Assembly: GCA_003518745.1 (NCBI GenBank)
Contig: DOYB01000153.1
Span: forward strand, 1 to 21,455
Length of the DNA stretch: 21,455 bases
Reading direction: 5' to 3'
Origin: Selenomonas sp.
GTDB taxonomy: Bacteria; Bacillota; Negativicutes; Selenomonadales; Selenomonadaceae
Positions 7,438 to 14,578 of the stretch are shown here, one piece after another (the first letter of the stretch is position 1; every line of letters begins with the position of its first letter). The position numbers and the translations under genes are program-made. A model generated the notes under the pieces. The model saw only the letters and a program-made list of their open reading frames with translations. It was not told the origin of the DNA and searched no databases.

Positions 7438-8316
7438 TTGATAACGTACCAGGTACCTGAAAACACATCTCTATGCTCCGTCAGAGCCTTTTTGAAGGGC
7501 AAGGGCGTCTCCGGCGGTCTGTTTCGCCGCATAAAGAACAGCGGCAGCTTCTGGCTGAACGGGATTCCCATACATGCCAACGGCACGATACTGCGGCCCG
7601 GAGACAGGATTTCCTACGAATATCCTGAACCCCCGCAGGATATTGAGCCTGAAGATATACCACTGGACATCCGGTATGAGGACAATGACCTGCTTATCAT
7701 AAACAAGCCTGCCGGAATGCTGGTGCATCCCACTCCGCAAACCACATCCGGAACACTGGCCAACGCTCTTATATACTATTATCGTAAAAAAGGTGAAAAA
7801 ACTTTATTCCATTGTGTACATCGATTGGACCGTATGACCTCCGGGCTTCTGCTGGCAGCGAAAAGACCCGAGATACAGCATCTTCTCTCCACCAAGGAAG
7901 GCAAGCTGTTCCACAGGGAATATATTGCCATTGCCGAAGGTATAATCGAGCCTCCCGAGGGCATCATTTCACTTCCCATAGCCAGAAATCCCGAAAGCAT
8001 CATCACCCGTATAGTATCACCGGAGGGCAAGCCTGCCATAACCAATTACAAAACAGAACAGATTTTCAAAAAGGAATCCGCAGTATTCAGTCTCCTTCGT
8101 CTTTCCCTTGTAACAGGCCGCACCCATCAGATACGGGTCCATCTGTCCCATATGGGCCACCCGCTTCTTGGAGACGACCTTTACGGAGGTACCTTGGAGT
8201 TTATCCCACGTCAGGCCCTTCATGCTGAAAGAATCCTCCTTGACCATCCCATCACCGGAGAAAAAATAGATATCCACGCGGAGCTTCCCAAGGATATGGC
8301 CGATATGATAGTGTAA
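7438..8316 (+). CDS. RluA-family RNA pseudouridine synthase
   Basis: A 292-residue enzyme converting specific uridines in rRNA (or tRNA) to pseudouridine. Residues about 10-65 are an S4-type RNA-binding domain (VRAFLKGKGVSGGLFRRIKNSG to RPGDRISY). The catalytic domain has the linker NKPAGMLVHP, the catalytic aspartate D131 in HRLDRMTSG, and the late motifs GRTHQIRVHLSHMGHPLLGD and LYGG. The TTG start at 7438 has AAGGAGG eight bases upstream; the ATG at 7405 lacks a usable binding site. Many Firmicutes have several RluA paralogues (RluD-like, YlyB, YjbO), and the target position cannot be assigned from this sequence. It stands alone, divergent from the VWA gene and convergent with the DUF951 gene. 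Confidence 0.93.
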   Translation: MITYQVPENTSLCSVRAFLKGKGVSGGLFRRIKNSGSFWLNGIPIHANGTILRPGDRISYEYPEPPQDIEPEDIPLDIRYEDNDLLIINKPAGMLVHPTPQTTSGTLANALIYYYRKKGEKTLFHCVHRLDRMTSGLLLAAKRPEIQHLLSTKEGKLFHREYIAIAEGIIEPPEGIISLPIARNPESIITRIVSPEGKPAITNYKTEQIFKKESAVFSLLRLSLVTGRTHQIRVHLSHMGHPLLGDDLYGGTLEFIPRQALHAERILLDHPITGEKIDIHAELPKDMADMIV

Positions 8317-8337
8317 ATCCTTACAACCCCATGAAAA

Positions 8338-8547
8338 CTACTCACCGGGAGCTTCCACCGCGGTTCCTGCCTTGCCCCTAGCCATTTTTTCAAATTGAGT
8401 CCTTGGAAGCATGACCAAGTGACCGCACCCCCTGCACTTCAATCTGAAATCCATCCCGGTACGCAGAATTTGCCATTCATGGCTGCCACAGGGATGCGGC
8501 TTCTTCATCCGTACGATATCCCCCACTTGATAAGAAATTTTCTCCAT
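8338..8547 (-). CDS. DUF951 family small protein
   Basis: A 69-residue protein of the DUF951 family (related to YyzM), widespread in Firmicutes and of unproven function. The conserved core is present: VGDIVRMKKPHPCGSHEWQI, then DFRLKCRGCGHLVMLPR. Cysteines C20, C38 and C41 with nearby histidines suggest a small zinc-binding beta fold that could contact nucleic acid; this is inference. The C-terminal 16 residues are not conserved in my memory of the family. The ATG at 8547 has GAGG four bases upstream, a short but usable spacing. In many relatives the gene lies near mscS or ychF; here it stands alone, ending 21 bases from the convergent pseudouridine synthase gene with no terminator between them. 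Confidence 0.9.
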   Translation of the reverse strand: MEKISYQVGDIVRMKKPHPCGSHEWQILRTGMDFRLKCRGCGHLVMLPRTQFEKMARGKAGTAVEAPGE

Positions 8548-8637
8548 ACTGCCTCAACCCCAAACTATTTCATGAATCCTCTAAGGAATTATTCCATAAA
8601 CAAAAGGATTTTCCTGCAAGTTGACATGCTTCCCAAA

Positions 8638-8680
8638 AAGTTTTCAAAAAACTTAAGCTTATGTAAAAATACTACGATAT
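8638..8680 (+). promoter_or_regulatory. Sigma-28 (SigD/FliA)-like promoter with adjacent inverted repeat
   Basis: TAAG (8654-8657), exactly 15 bases, then TACGATAT (8673-8680) resembles the flagellar sigma consensus TAAA-N15-GCCGATAT (3 of 4 and 6 of 8). A perfect 7-bp inverted repeat, AAGTTTT-CAA-AAAACTT (8638-8654), abuts the -35. No sigma-A promoter is evident: the TTGACA at 8621 has no -10 partner. The next gene starts at 8750 with a good binding site. Confidence 0.45.
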
Positions 8681-8749
8681 ATGATGTAAGGGAAGGTTTT
8701 TCCCGAATACAGAAAAGGATTTCCGAATTTGTCAAAGGAGGACACGACC

Positions 8750-9814
8750 ATGGCAAACACCATCAACAGCGGCATTGGCCCGCCCCGGTTAAAGAACCTT
8801 GGCCCCGTCGGCAGCAAGAGGGCTGCCGACAAAGGCGCAAAGCCCCATCCGAACAAAGACAAGGACTTTGACGTATCCCTGTCACAGGGTGGAAAATCAC
8901 TTTCCAACATGGAGGCTATGCAAAGGAAAGGAAAAGCCGAAGGCTCGATTCAGGATAAGAATCCGGCCATAAGCACCGATGAGGAAAAGCTCTCCCCAAA
9001 GGCGAAGGATTTTCTTGAGAAGCTGCGTCAGAACTATGGTGATTATGGTTTTGTCATAGCCGACAATGTTGAAAATCCATTGGATGTCATAGGCCCCAGC
9101 GACAAGAAATATTTTGTGGTGCTCTCCAGTGAAGAATTGGAGCGAATGGCAGATGACGAGGAATACGCCAATGAAATAATGGGCAAGGTGGATTCCTCCA
9201 TAAACAAGCTGAATGAAATACAGGAAAAGGGCCTTCTTGGTGAGGGAGTGCGTTTCAAACGCATAGCCATTTCCTTCGACAACGATGGAAACACCAAGCT
9301 TTTTGCCGAGTTAGAGCGGATGAGCGAGCAGCAGCAGGAGCGATTGAAGGCCGCCCGCGAAAAACGGGCGGACGAAAAACGGCTTGCCGAAAAGGAAAAA
9401 GCCAAGGCTCCACCCGAACGGCCTCCCATGCCCACCTATCAAGAGATGGTTCTGGCCGTCAAGGCTACCATAGAAAGCAGTACCCTTACCTCGGAAAAGG
9501 TATTCAGCCTGCTTAATCCCGGCAGTGAGTTAAAGTCCGTTCAGTCAGTTACTGCCTCAAGCTTCAGCCTGCAGATAGAGGCAACCATAAAGAGTGCCTA
9601 TGAGGAAGGTTCAATGCATACGCCCCATGGCGGGCCCCGCCATCATGGGCACCATGCCAATAACGCGCATCACCTGGGGACAGATAGCCCCCGTGACCGA
9701 GGTTTCTCAGGTACTACAGTCAGGATAGAAGCCGATTCTGCTGATGAATTGCTGGAAAAGGCAAATAGTATCGACTGGAACAACCTTCCCGGAAAGAAAG
9801 CCGAAGAACAATAA
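8750..9814 (+). CDS. Uncharacterised DUF6033-like protein
   Basis: A 354-residue soluble protein without signal peptide or membrane helix. Residues about 78-200 (LSPKAKDFLEKLRQNYGDYGF, then KKYFVVLSSEELERMADDEE, RIAISFDNDGNTKLFAELERMSEQQQER) resemble a Firmicutes family I recall as DUF6033, with no known function. A charged coiled-coil follows at about 200-230 (KAAREKRADEKRLAEKEKAK). Next is a region with a His-rich tract of nine histidines around residues 295-315 (HTPHGGPRHHGHH). The C-terminus has a short hydrophilic segment ending DELLEKANSIDWNNLPG. The ATG at 8750 has AAAGGAGG eight bases upstream. The N-terminal 60 residues are low in hydrophobics and probably disordered. The sigma-28-like promoter hints at a link to motility, which is unproven. 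The family number is from memory. Confidence 0.75.
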   Translation: MANTINSGIGPPRLKNLGPVGSKRAADKGAKPHPNKDKDFDVSLSQGGKSLSNMEAMQRKGKAEGSIQDKNPAISTDEEKLSPKAKDFLEKLRQNYGDYGFVIADNVENPLDVIGPSDKKYFVVLSSEELERMADDEEYANEIMGKVDSSINKLNEIQEKGLLGEGVRFKRIAISFDNDGNTKLFAELERMSEQQQERLKAAREKRADEKRLAEKEKAKAPPERPPMPTYQEMVLAVKATIESSTLTSEKVFSLLNPGSELKSVQSVTASSFSLQIEATIKSAYEEGSMHTPHGGPRHHGHHANNAHHLGTDSPRDRGFSGTTVRIEADSADELLEKANSIDWNNLPGKKAEEQ

Positions 9815-9854
9815 ACCTTACGATGTAGTTGGCTTAATGACATCGGTACACACG

Positions 9855-9900
9855 AATAGAAGAACTTTCATAAATTGGAAGTTCTTCTATTTATGTTTGT
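9855..9900 (+). terminator. Probable terminator after the DUF6033-like gene
   Basis: A perfect 13-bp stem joins AATAGAAGAACTT (9855-9867) and AAGTTCTTCTATT (9879-9891), with an 11-base loop. The tail TATGTTTGT is only moderately T-rich. A second small inverted repeat, CGATGT/ACATCG (9821-9826 and 9840-9845), precedes it. The stem is AU-rich, so it might also be a 3'-stabilising structure. Confidence 0.6.
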
Positions 9901-9944
9901 CTATTGTTTCCCATTATGTATACAGTATTTTTCAACGATTAAAA

Positions 9945-9973
9945 TATACAATCCGATGTTGCCGTGATATAAT
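9945..9973 (+). promoter_or_regulatory. gdhA promoter, extended -10
   Basis: The -35 is TATACA (9945-9950), followed by a 17-base spacer and a perfect -10 TATAAT (9968-9973). TGA directly before it makes an extended -10. Transcription should start near 9980, about 50 bases before the GTG of gdhA. Confidence 0.8.
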
Positions 9974-10032
9974 GTATGGCGTTGCGAGCATACGCAATGA
10001 CAGATATGTTATATGACAAAGGAGCGATTCTA

Positions 10033-11382
10033 GTGGCAGATATGAAGCAGTACGTTCAGGATGTATTGGATATCGTTAAGCAGCGCAACCCGGAGCAGGT
10101 TGAGTTCCAGAACACCGTTAAAGAGGTTCTGACCACCATAGTGCCCGTGTTGGAAAAGAATCCAAAGTATAAAGAAGCAAAGATTCTGGAGCGCATGGTA
10201 GAAGCAGAGCGCATCGTTATTTTCCGTGTGCCCTGGCAGGATGACAAGGGTGAGATTCATATCAACCGCGGTTACCGTGTACAGATGAACAGCGCCATTG
10301 GCCCCTACAAGGGAGGTCTCCGTTTCCATCCCAGCGTTAACCTCAGCATCTTGAAGTTCCTTGCTTTCGAGCAGGTATTCAAGAACTCTCTTACAACCCT
10401 CCCCATCGGCGGCGGCAAGGGCGGTTCCGATTTCGATCCCAAGGGCAAATCTGACAACGAGGTTATGAAGTTCTGCCAGAGCTTTATGACAGAGCTTTGC
10501 CGTCACATTGGCCCACATGTGGACGTTCCTGCCGGTGATATCGGCGTTGGCGGCCGTGAGATTGGCTACCTCTTCGGCCAGTACAAGCGCATCCGCGATG
10601 CCTATGACTCTGCCGTTCTTACCGGCAAGGGCCTTACCTATGGCGGCAGCCTTGCGCGTACCGAAGCAACGGGCTATGGTCTCCTCTACTTCGTAAAGAA
10701 CATGCTGGATGACAAGGGAATTTCCCTGAAGGACAAGACAGTTCTTGTTTCCGGTTCCGGAAATGTCGCTACATATGCAATCGAAAAGGCTCAGGAATTC
10801 GGCGCAAAGGTTGTTACCTGCTCCGATTCCAACGGCTATGTGTATGATCCCAACGGCATCGACCTTGATGCCGTGAAGGAGATCAAGCAGGTACGCCGCG
10901 GACGTATCAAGGAGTATGTTGATACTCATCCGAACGCGGAATACCATGAGGGCTGCAAGGGTGTTTGGACCGTCAAGTGCGATGTGGCTCTTCCCTGCGC
11001 TACCCAGAGCGAAATCGATTTGGAATCCGCGAAGGCTCTCGTGGCTAACGGCTGCAAGGTTGTAGGCGAGGGCGCTAACATGCCTTCTACCCTTGAGGCT
11101 ATTGAGTACTTCCAGCAGAACAAGATCCTGTTTGCGCCGGCAAAGGCCGCAAACGCTGGCGGTGTCGCGGTTTCGGCTCTCGAAATGAGCCAGAACTCCG
11201 AGCGTCTGTCCTGGACCTTCGAAGAGGTGGACGAGCGTCTTAAGGGCATCATGAAGACCATCTTCCAGTCTGCTAAGAAAAACGCTGAGGAATACGGCGA
11301 TCCCGACAATCTGGTCATGGGTGCGAATATAGCCGCCTTCATCAAGGTTGCCGACACCATGATTGCTCAGGGCTTGGTATAA
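10033..11382 (+). CDS. gdhA: NADP(H)-type glutamate dehydrogenase, hexameric
   Basis: A 449-residue enzyme of the 50-kDa hexameric GdhA family that interconverts 2-oxoglutarate plus ammonia with glutamate. The active-site residues of Clostridium symbiosum GDH (K89, K113, K125, D165) match K93, K117, K129 and D169 here, in GPYKGGLRFHP, EQVFKNSL, GGGKGGSDFDPKGKS and DVPAGDIGVGG. The Rossmann motif is VLVSGSGNVA. Cofactor preference is not settled; NADPH is usual for this length when assimilatory. The start is GTG at 10033 with AAAGGAG eight bases upstream, which removes 19 residues from the longest reading frame. Repeated use of a few preferred codons suggests high expression. It is a single-gene transcript with its own promoter and strong terminator. 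Confidence 0.96.
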   Translation: MADMKQYVQDVLDIVKQRNPEQVEFQNTVKEVLTTIVPVLEKNPKYKEAKILERMVEAERIVIFRVPWQDDKGEIHINRGYRVQMNSAIGPYKGGLRFHPSVNLSILKFLAFEQVFKNSLTTLPIGGGKGGSDFDPKGKSDNEVMKFCQSFMTELCRHIGPHVDVPAGDIGVGGREIGYLFGQYKRIRDAYDSAVLTGKGLTYGGSLARTEATGYGLLYFVKNMLDDKGISLKDKTVLVSGSGNVATYAIEKAQEFGAKVVTCSDSNGYVYDPNGIDLDAVKEIKQVRRGRIKEYVDTHPNAEYHEGCKGVWTVKCDVALPCATQSEIDLESAKALVANGCKVVGEGANMPSTLEAIEYFQQNKILFAPAKAANAGGVAVSALEMSQNSERLSWTFEEVDERLKGIMKTIFQSAKKNAEEYGDPDNLVMGANIAAFIKVADTMIAQGLV

Positions 11383-11404
11383 CTCATACTTTTGTTGGAT
11401 TTTT

Positions 11405-11436
11405 GCCGCCCAGAGCCTGCTCCGGGCGGTTTTTTC
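11405..11436 (+). terminator. gdhA terminator
   Basis: CCGCCC (11406-11411) pairs with GGGCGG (11424-11429), followed by six T (11430-11435). Inside the loop GAGC and GCTC can pair as well. It is a classic intrinsic terminator directly upstream of the next promoter. Confidence 0.92.
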
Positions 11437-11465
11437 TTGTCTATCTTCCCATTCTGCGGTATAAT
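11437..11465 (+). promoter_or_regulatory. Promoter of the amino-acid-binding lipoprotein gene
   Basis: The -35 TTGTCT (11437-11442), a 17-base spacer and a perfect -10 TATAAT (11460-11465) start immediately after the gdhA terminator. The predicted start near 11472 leaves an untranslated leader of about 94 bases. Confidence 0.75.
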
Positions 11466-11494
11466 TTAGCAGCAAGCTATATTAAAGGCCGATA

Positions 11495-11527
11495 TTCGGG
11501 CTTCGTTCCTGTAAACTATTGCCCGAA
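11495..11527 (+). promoter_or_regulatory. Hairpin in the leader of the binding-protein gene
   Basis: TTCGGGC (11495-11501) and GCCCGAA (11521-11527) form a perfect 7-bp stem with a 19-base loop. CATTATTTTATTT follows, about 25 bases before the ribosome binding site. It could be a weak attenuator or an mRNA-stability element. It matches no riboswitch class I know. Confidence 0.45.
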
Positions 11528-11565
11528 CATTATTTTATTTATATGAGCAAGGAGAGATTTGCCAC

Positions 11566-12372
11566 ATGAACTGGAAAAAGGTTTTAACTGCCGGATTGGC
11601 GACCCTTATGGCCGCTGCCCTCTTTACCGGCTGCGGCGCCAACACAGGAGCCAAGCCTGACGATAAGGCATCCAACGGGAAGATTATCGTGGGCTTGGAC
11701 GATAACTATCCCCCTATGGGCTTCAAGAATGAAAAGAACGAAATCGTCGGCTTCGACGTGGATCTTGCCAAGGAAGCTGCCAAACGTCTCGGACGTGAGG
11801 TGGAGTTCAAGGGAATCGACTGGTCCAGTAAAGAGGCTGAATTGAAGAGTGGACGCGTGGATGTCCTATGGAATGGATTGGACATTACGGAGAAGCGCAA
11901 AGAGAATATCCTCTTCTCCAACCCCTATATGGACAACCGCCAGATTATCTTCGTAAAGAAGGGCACTGTTGACATAACCGATGAAAAATCCCTGGCAGGC
12001 AAGGTTGTGGGCACCCAGAGCAGCAGCACCGCTGAGGAGTACATTGATGGCAATAAGGAGCTTCACGACAGCATCAAAGAGGTCAAGAAGTATCCCGACT
12101 ATATAGCTGCCTTCATGGATTTGGAAAATGGAAGGCTTGACGCTATCGTGGCTGATGAAATCACCGGCCGCTACTACATGAGCAAGCACCCCGAGGTTCT
12201 TGAGGCCGTCAATACCACCGTTGGCCCCGTAAGCACCTTCGGCATAGGTTTCCGTAAGGATGACCAGAAGCTTCGTGACGAGGTACAAAAGGTTATCGAC
12301 GAGATGTTCAAGGATGGTTCAGCAGCAAAGATTTCCGAGAAATGGTTCGACGCTGACCTGATGAAGAAGTAA
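11566..12372 (+). CDS. Amino-acid ABC transporter substrate-binding lipoprotein (family 3)
   Basis: A 268-residue extracellular binding protein. The lipobox LFTGC puts the lipidated cysteine at C23, so it is anchored outside the cell membrane. The mature part is a family-3 (polar amino acid) binding fold. Signature stretches are GLDDNYPPMGFKNEKNEIVGFDVDLAKEAAKRLG, here split over residues about 43-76, then DVLWNGLDITEKR, KVVGTQSSSTAE, and the C-terminal FRKDDQKLRDEV and ISEKWF. Such proteins feed a permease and an ATPase, yet neither gene is adjacent. It must work with a transporter encoded elsewhere or as a stand-alone receptor. The ATG at 11566 has an AAGGAGAG site 8 to 11 bases upstream. 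Ligand specificity (for instance glutamine, cystine or arginine) cannot be assigned. Confidence 0.93.
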   Translation: MNWKKVLTAGLATLMAAALFTGCGANTGAKPDDKASNGKIIVGLDDNYPPMGFKNEKNEIVGFDVDLAKEAAKRLGREVEFKGIDWSSKEAELKSGRVDVLWNGLDITEKRKENILFSNPYMDNRQIIFVKKGTVDITDEKSLAGKVVGTQSSSTAEEYIDGNKELHDSIKEVKKYPDYIAAFMDLENGRLDAIVADEITGRYYMSKHPEVLEAVNTTVGPVSTFGIGFRKDDQKLRDEVQKVIDEMFKDGSAAKISEKWFDADLMKK

Positions 12373-12386
12373 CACATATAATTTTT

Positions 12387-12419
12387 GCCCCTGTGGAAAT
12401 TTCCACAGGGGCTGTTTTT
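12387..12419 (+). terminator. Terminator of the binding-protein gene
   Basis: A perfect 13-bp self-complementary stem joins GCCCCTGTGGAAA (12387-12399) and TTTCCACAGGGGC (12400-12412), then TG and five T (12415-12419). The two arms meet without spacer, so the loop forms from the AAATTT centre. It ends one base before the convergent GGDEF gene. On the minus strand the tail is A-rich, so it works for the plus strand only. Confidence 0.92.
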
Positions 12420-12420
12420 A

Positions 12421-13302
12421 TCAACTGGAAACTATTATATTCTTTCCGCCGCGTTTTGCTACGTAAAGCCTTTCATCCGCTGCCTTGTATATATCCCAGG
12501 GGGTATTGACCCCGCTGAAAACCGTATTTGCGGCGCCTATGCTCACTCGTATCTGGCCAGTTATATCCTCCCAGTGAATAAAGCCCGCGGAAATCTTTCT
12601 CTGGAGATCATCCAAGAGCAGCACAAAGTGCGGGAACGCAAGCTCATTGCTTATAAGTATGAATTCGTCTCCCCCCATGCGTATGAAGTACGTATTGTCA
12701 TAAAAGTTCTGCTGAAGATGGGAGTTAACGGTTTTACACAGGTATTTGAGCGCCTCATCCCCAAAATCATGTCCATAGGTATCGTTGCAATGCTTGAAGT
12801 CATCTATATCAAAAAATGCCAGAGAAAAGCCAATCGCAGGCTTCGCCGCTGCCAACAAGTCATCGCTTCTGCTGATGAAGAAGTATCGGTTATAGGTATC
12901 AGTCAGGGTATCCCTGAACATGAGCCGCAAAATAAAGGGCTGCGCTTGCCTGATCATATTATCCATATCCTCAAAGGCAAGGCCCTTTCTGGTAATTCCA
13001 ACAGTCAAATCGTGAATCAGCTTCTCCTGTTTTTCAAGCAATGACCTCAATCGTTTGCCTTCTTCAGAGAGTTGTTCCGTATCCCCATATTCCTTGCGGC
13101 CAATCCTGCTTATCTCCTCAGAAATATTCTGAATCGCCAAGGCCTGATGAAAAGACATTCCCTCCAAAGCAAGAAGCTCATTCTTTTTCTTAACCACGTA
13201 GTCCACGATGAAGCGAAGGGGATATATCTTCTCCTCAGGGGTTACCTGTTCATCGCTCCTGCGAGCAAATTTCTTGACGGTATCCTTTGTCTGCCCGCTC
13301 AT
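12421..13302 (-). CDS. GGDEF diguanylate cyclase, FIST-coupled
   Basis: A 293-residue soluble protein that should make cyclic di-GMP from two GTP. The N-terminal 125 residues are helical, with a likely coiled-coil (EEISRIGRKEYGDTEQLSEE and LRSLLEKQEKLIHDL) that may mediate dimerisation or receive the signal. The GGDEF domain spans about 128-293: RDTLTDTYNRYFF, then the metal-binding FFDIDDFKHCNDTYGH, and the intact active site RMGGDEF at 210-214. The inhibitory RxxD site, expected five residues before the active site, is replaced by YDNT, so product inhibition is unlikely at this site. The ATG overlaps the stop of the FIST gene as ATGA, with GGAGGAGGGG before it. No transmembrane or other sensor domain is present, so the FIST protein is the likely input. 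Confidence 0.93.
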   Translation of the reverse strand: MSGQTKDTVKKFARRSDEQVTPEEKIYPLRFIVDYVVKKKNELLALEGMSFHQALAIQNISEEISRIGRKEYGDTEQLSEEGKRLRSLLEKQEKLIHDLTVGITRKGLAFEDMDNMIRQAQPFILRLMFRDTLTDTYNRYFFISRSDDLLAAAKPAIGFSLAFFDIDDFKHCNDTYGHDFGDEALKYLCKTVNSHLQQNFYDNTYFIRMGGDEFILISNELAFPHFVLLLDDLQRKISAGFIHWEDITGQIRVSIGAANTVFSGVNTPWDIYKAADERLYVAKRGGKNIIVSS

Positions 13303-14420
13303 GCGATCCCCTCCTCCCCTGTGTCATAGCTGAATACGATCATAACCATACTCTGGTTTATGTGCTGATGGTGGTATTGCTCACCACCGCAGATATTCCC
13401 CGCATGCTCCCCCAAACGGCGGAGGTTGTTCGCGTGACGCTCAAGGAATTTGTCACTCTGGTAGAGCCAGAAACGGTGGATACAATCGCCGGTAATGGTA
13501 AAATAAATATTCTTGTTTTCCTGCTGAACCCTCTCTATGGTCTCTCGGGCAACTTCCTGATAGCGGCCGTAATCCATGAAGCATATAGCGTCGTTGGGAT
13601 TCAGGCGCTTATTGCAGCACAGGCTCCCATCAGGCATAACCTTGGCCACATCAGCCACGAAAATGCGCGTCCCCAGTACACGTCCGAAGGGGTAGCGCTG
13701 GTTCATCTCCACGATGCTCTCCCTTGGAACCTGAACGACATCACAGTAAACATCCGCCGCGGGACGCCCGTCAATTTCTATGATACTTCTCTTGTCCACG
13801 TCAACCTTAGTGACCTGATGGACAGTAAGCTCCGTGCGCATGTATATGTTTTCGTAGTAGGTTCTTACCTTTCCCCTGTTGCAGCGAATCACCGCATAGA
13901 TACACGCATCCATAAATATATCGCCGCAAAAGGCAACTTCACCCTTTCCCATGCGCTCCAAGCCTTCAAAGACCGTAGACCCGACCATAGGAATATCGTA
14001 CTTATCCAGCACCGCGTTCAGTGTCGTGACAAGCATTTCCTCATTCCCGGTGCAATACTCCAGGCACACGGTATCCTCATCTCCGGCCCCAACGGATTCC
14101 ACATCCTTTTGGAACTGAAAGACGTGCTGTACCGGACACTGACTCAAATCCCGAATCAATCCACAGGCAATTCGGTATTCATCATCAAAGGACATAAGAA
14201 GTATATCGGGCTCATCCACAACACCATTGCAAACCACGCTGGTGCTGCAGATTCCCAATGTAGGTATATCGGGAAACCTATCGGCAAAAAAAGCCGCCGC
14301 CTGTTCCAGCGTTCCCGGCCTGCTGTAGAACAAAAGCATTTGAGGTGATTCCACAGACTCTGCCACAACTTCCAGGGAACGCTCAAGGCTTTCCTCCTGC
14401 CCCTTCTTAACCCTAATCAT
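13299..14420 (-). CDS. FIST-domain sensor protein
   Basis: A 373-residue cytoplasmic protein with FIST_N and FIST_C domains, a pair described as sensing small ligands such as amino acids. Recognisable parts are QMLLFYSRPGTLEQAAAFFADR and IPTLGICSTSVVCNG at the N-terminus, DIPMVGSTVFEG and CGDIF in the middle, and the C-terminal end GGEQYHHQHINQSMVMIVF, typical of FIST_C. No output domain is attached. The next gene, overlapping by ATGA, encodes a GGDEF cyclase that lacks its own sensor, so the two probably form a split receptor-cyclase. The ATG at 14420 has AGGGGG seven bases upstream. A TTG at 14444 would add eight residues but is only one base from its binding site. Ligand unknown; proximity to gdhA and the binding protein is suggestive only. 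Confidence 0.9.
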   Translation of the reverse strand: MIRVKKGQEESLERSLEVVAESVESPQMLLFYSRPGTLEQAAAFFADRFPDIPTLGICSTSVVCNGVVDEPDILLMSFDDEYRIACGLIRDLSQCPVQHVFQFQKDVESVGAGDEDTVCLEYCTGNEEMLVTTLNAVLDKYDIPMVGSTVFEGLERMGKGEVAFCGDIFMDACIYAVIRCNRGKVRTYYENIYMRTELTVHQVTKVDVDKRSIIEIDGRPAADVYCDVVQVPRESIVEMNQRYPFGRVLGTRIFVADVAKVMPDGSLCCNKRLNPNDAICFMDYGRYQEVARETIERVQQENKNIYFTITGDCIHRFWLYQSDKFLERHANNLRRLGEHAGNICGGEQYHHQHINQSMVMIVFSYDTGEEGIA

Positions 14421-14491
14421 AAACAAACCCCCTGCTACGCACAAACTCCTTATTATGTATTTCTAGTTTAAACCCCATTCTCCTTCTTCAA

Positions 14492-14513
14492 GAAAAATAT
14501 TCGGAAATTTTTC
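14492..14513. repeat. AT-rich inverted repeat next to a -35 element
   Basis: GAAAAAT (14492-14498) and ATTTTTC (14507-14513) are perfect 7-bp arms around an 8-base centre. The repeat ends three bases before the -35 box of the glucosaminidase gene. It could be an operator or only AT-rich spacer. Confidence 0.35.
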
Positions 14514-14516
14514 ATT

Positions 14517-14545
14517 TTGACCGCGACACCCGCACATGATATACT
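14517..14545 (+). promoter_or_regulatory. Strong promoter of the glucosaminidase-TPR gene
   Basis: The -35 TTGACC (14517-14522), exactly 17 bases, and -10 TATACT (14540-14545) preceded by TGA (extended -10) form one of the best sigma-A promoters in the window. The transcript should begin near 14552, giving a leader of about 27 bases with AAGGAGG. Confidence 0.85.
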
Positions 14546-14578
14546 GGCAAAGTGTTCATAATAAAAGGAGGAATAAAA

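Noticed and set aside
8621..8626. Perfect TTGACA as a -35 for the DUF6033-like gene
   Set aside because: At 16-18 bases downstream there is only TCAAAA-type sequence, no -10; the sigma-28-like pair fits better.
10030..11475. A 481-codon open frame on the minus strand opposite gdhA
   Set aside because: It mirrors gdhA, arises from that gene's strong codon bias, has no ribosome binding site and resembles no protein family.
13287..14348. A 353-codon open frame on the plus strand opposite the FIST gene
   Set aside because: Antisense shadow; the minus-strand frame has clear FIST motifs and a good start.
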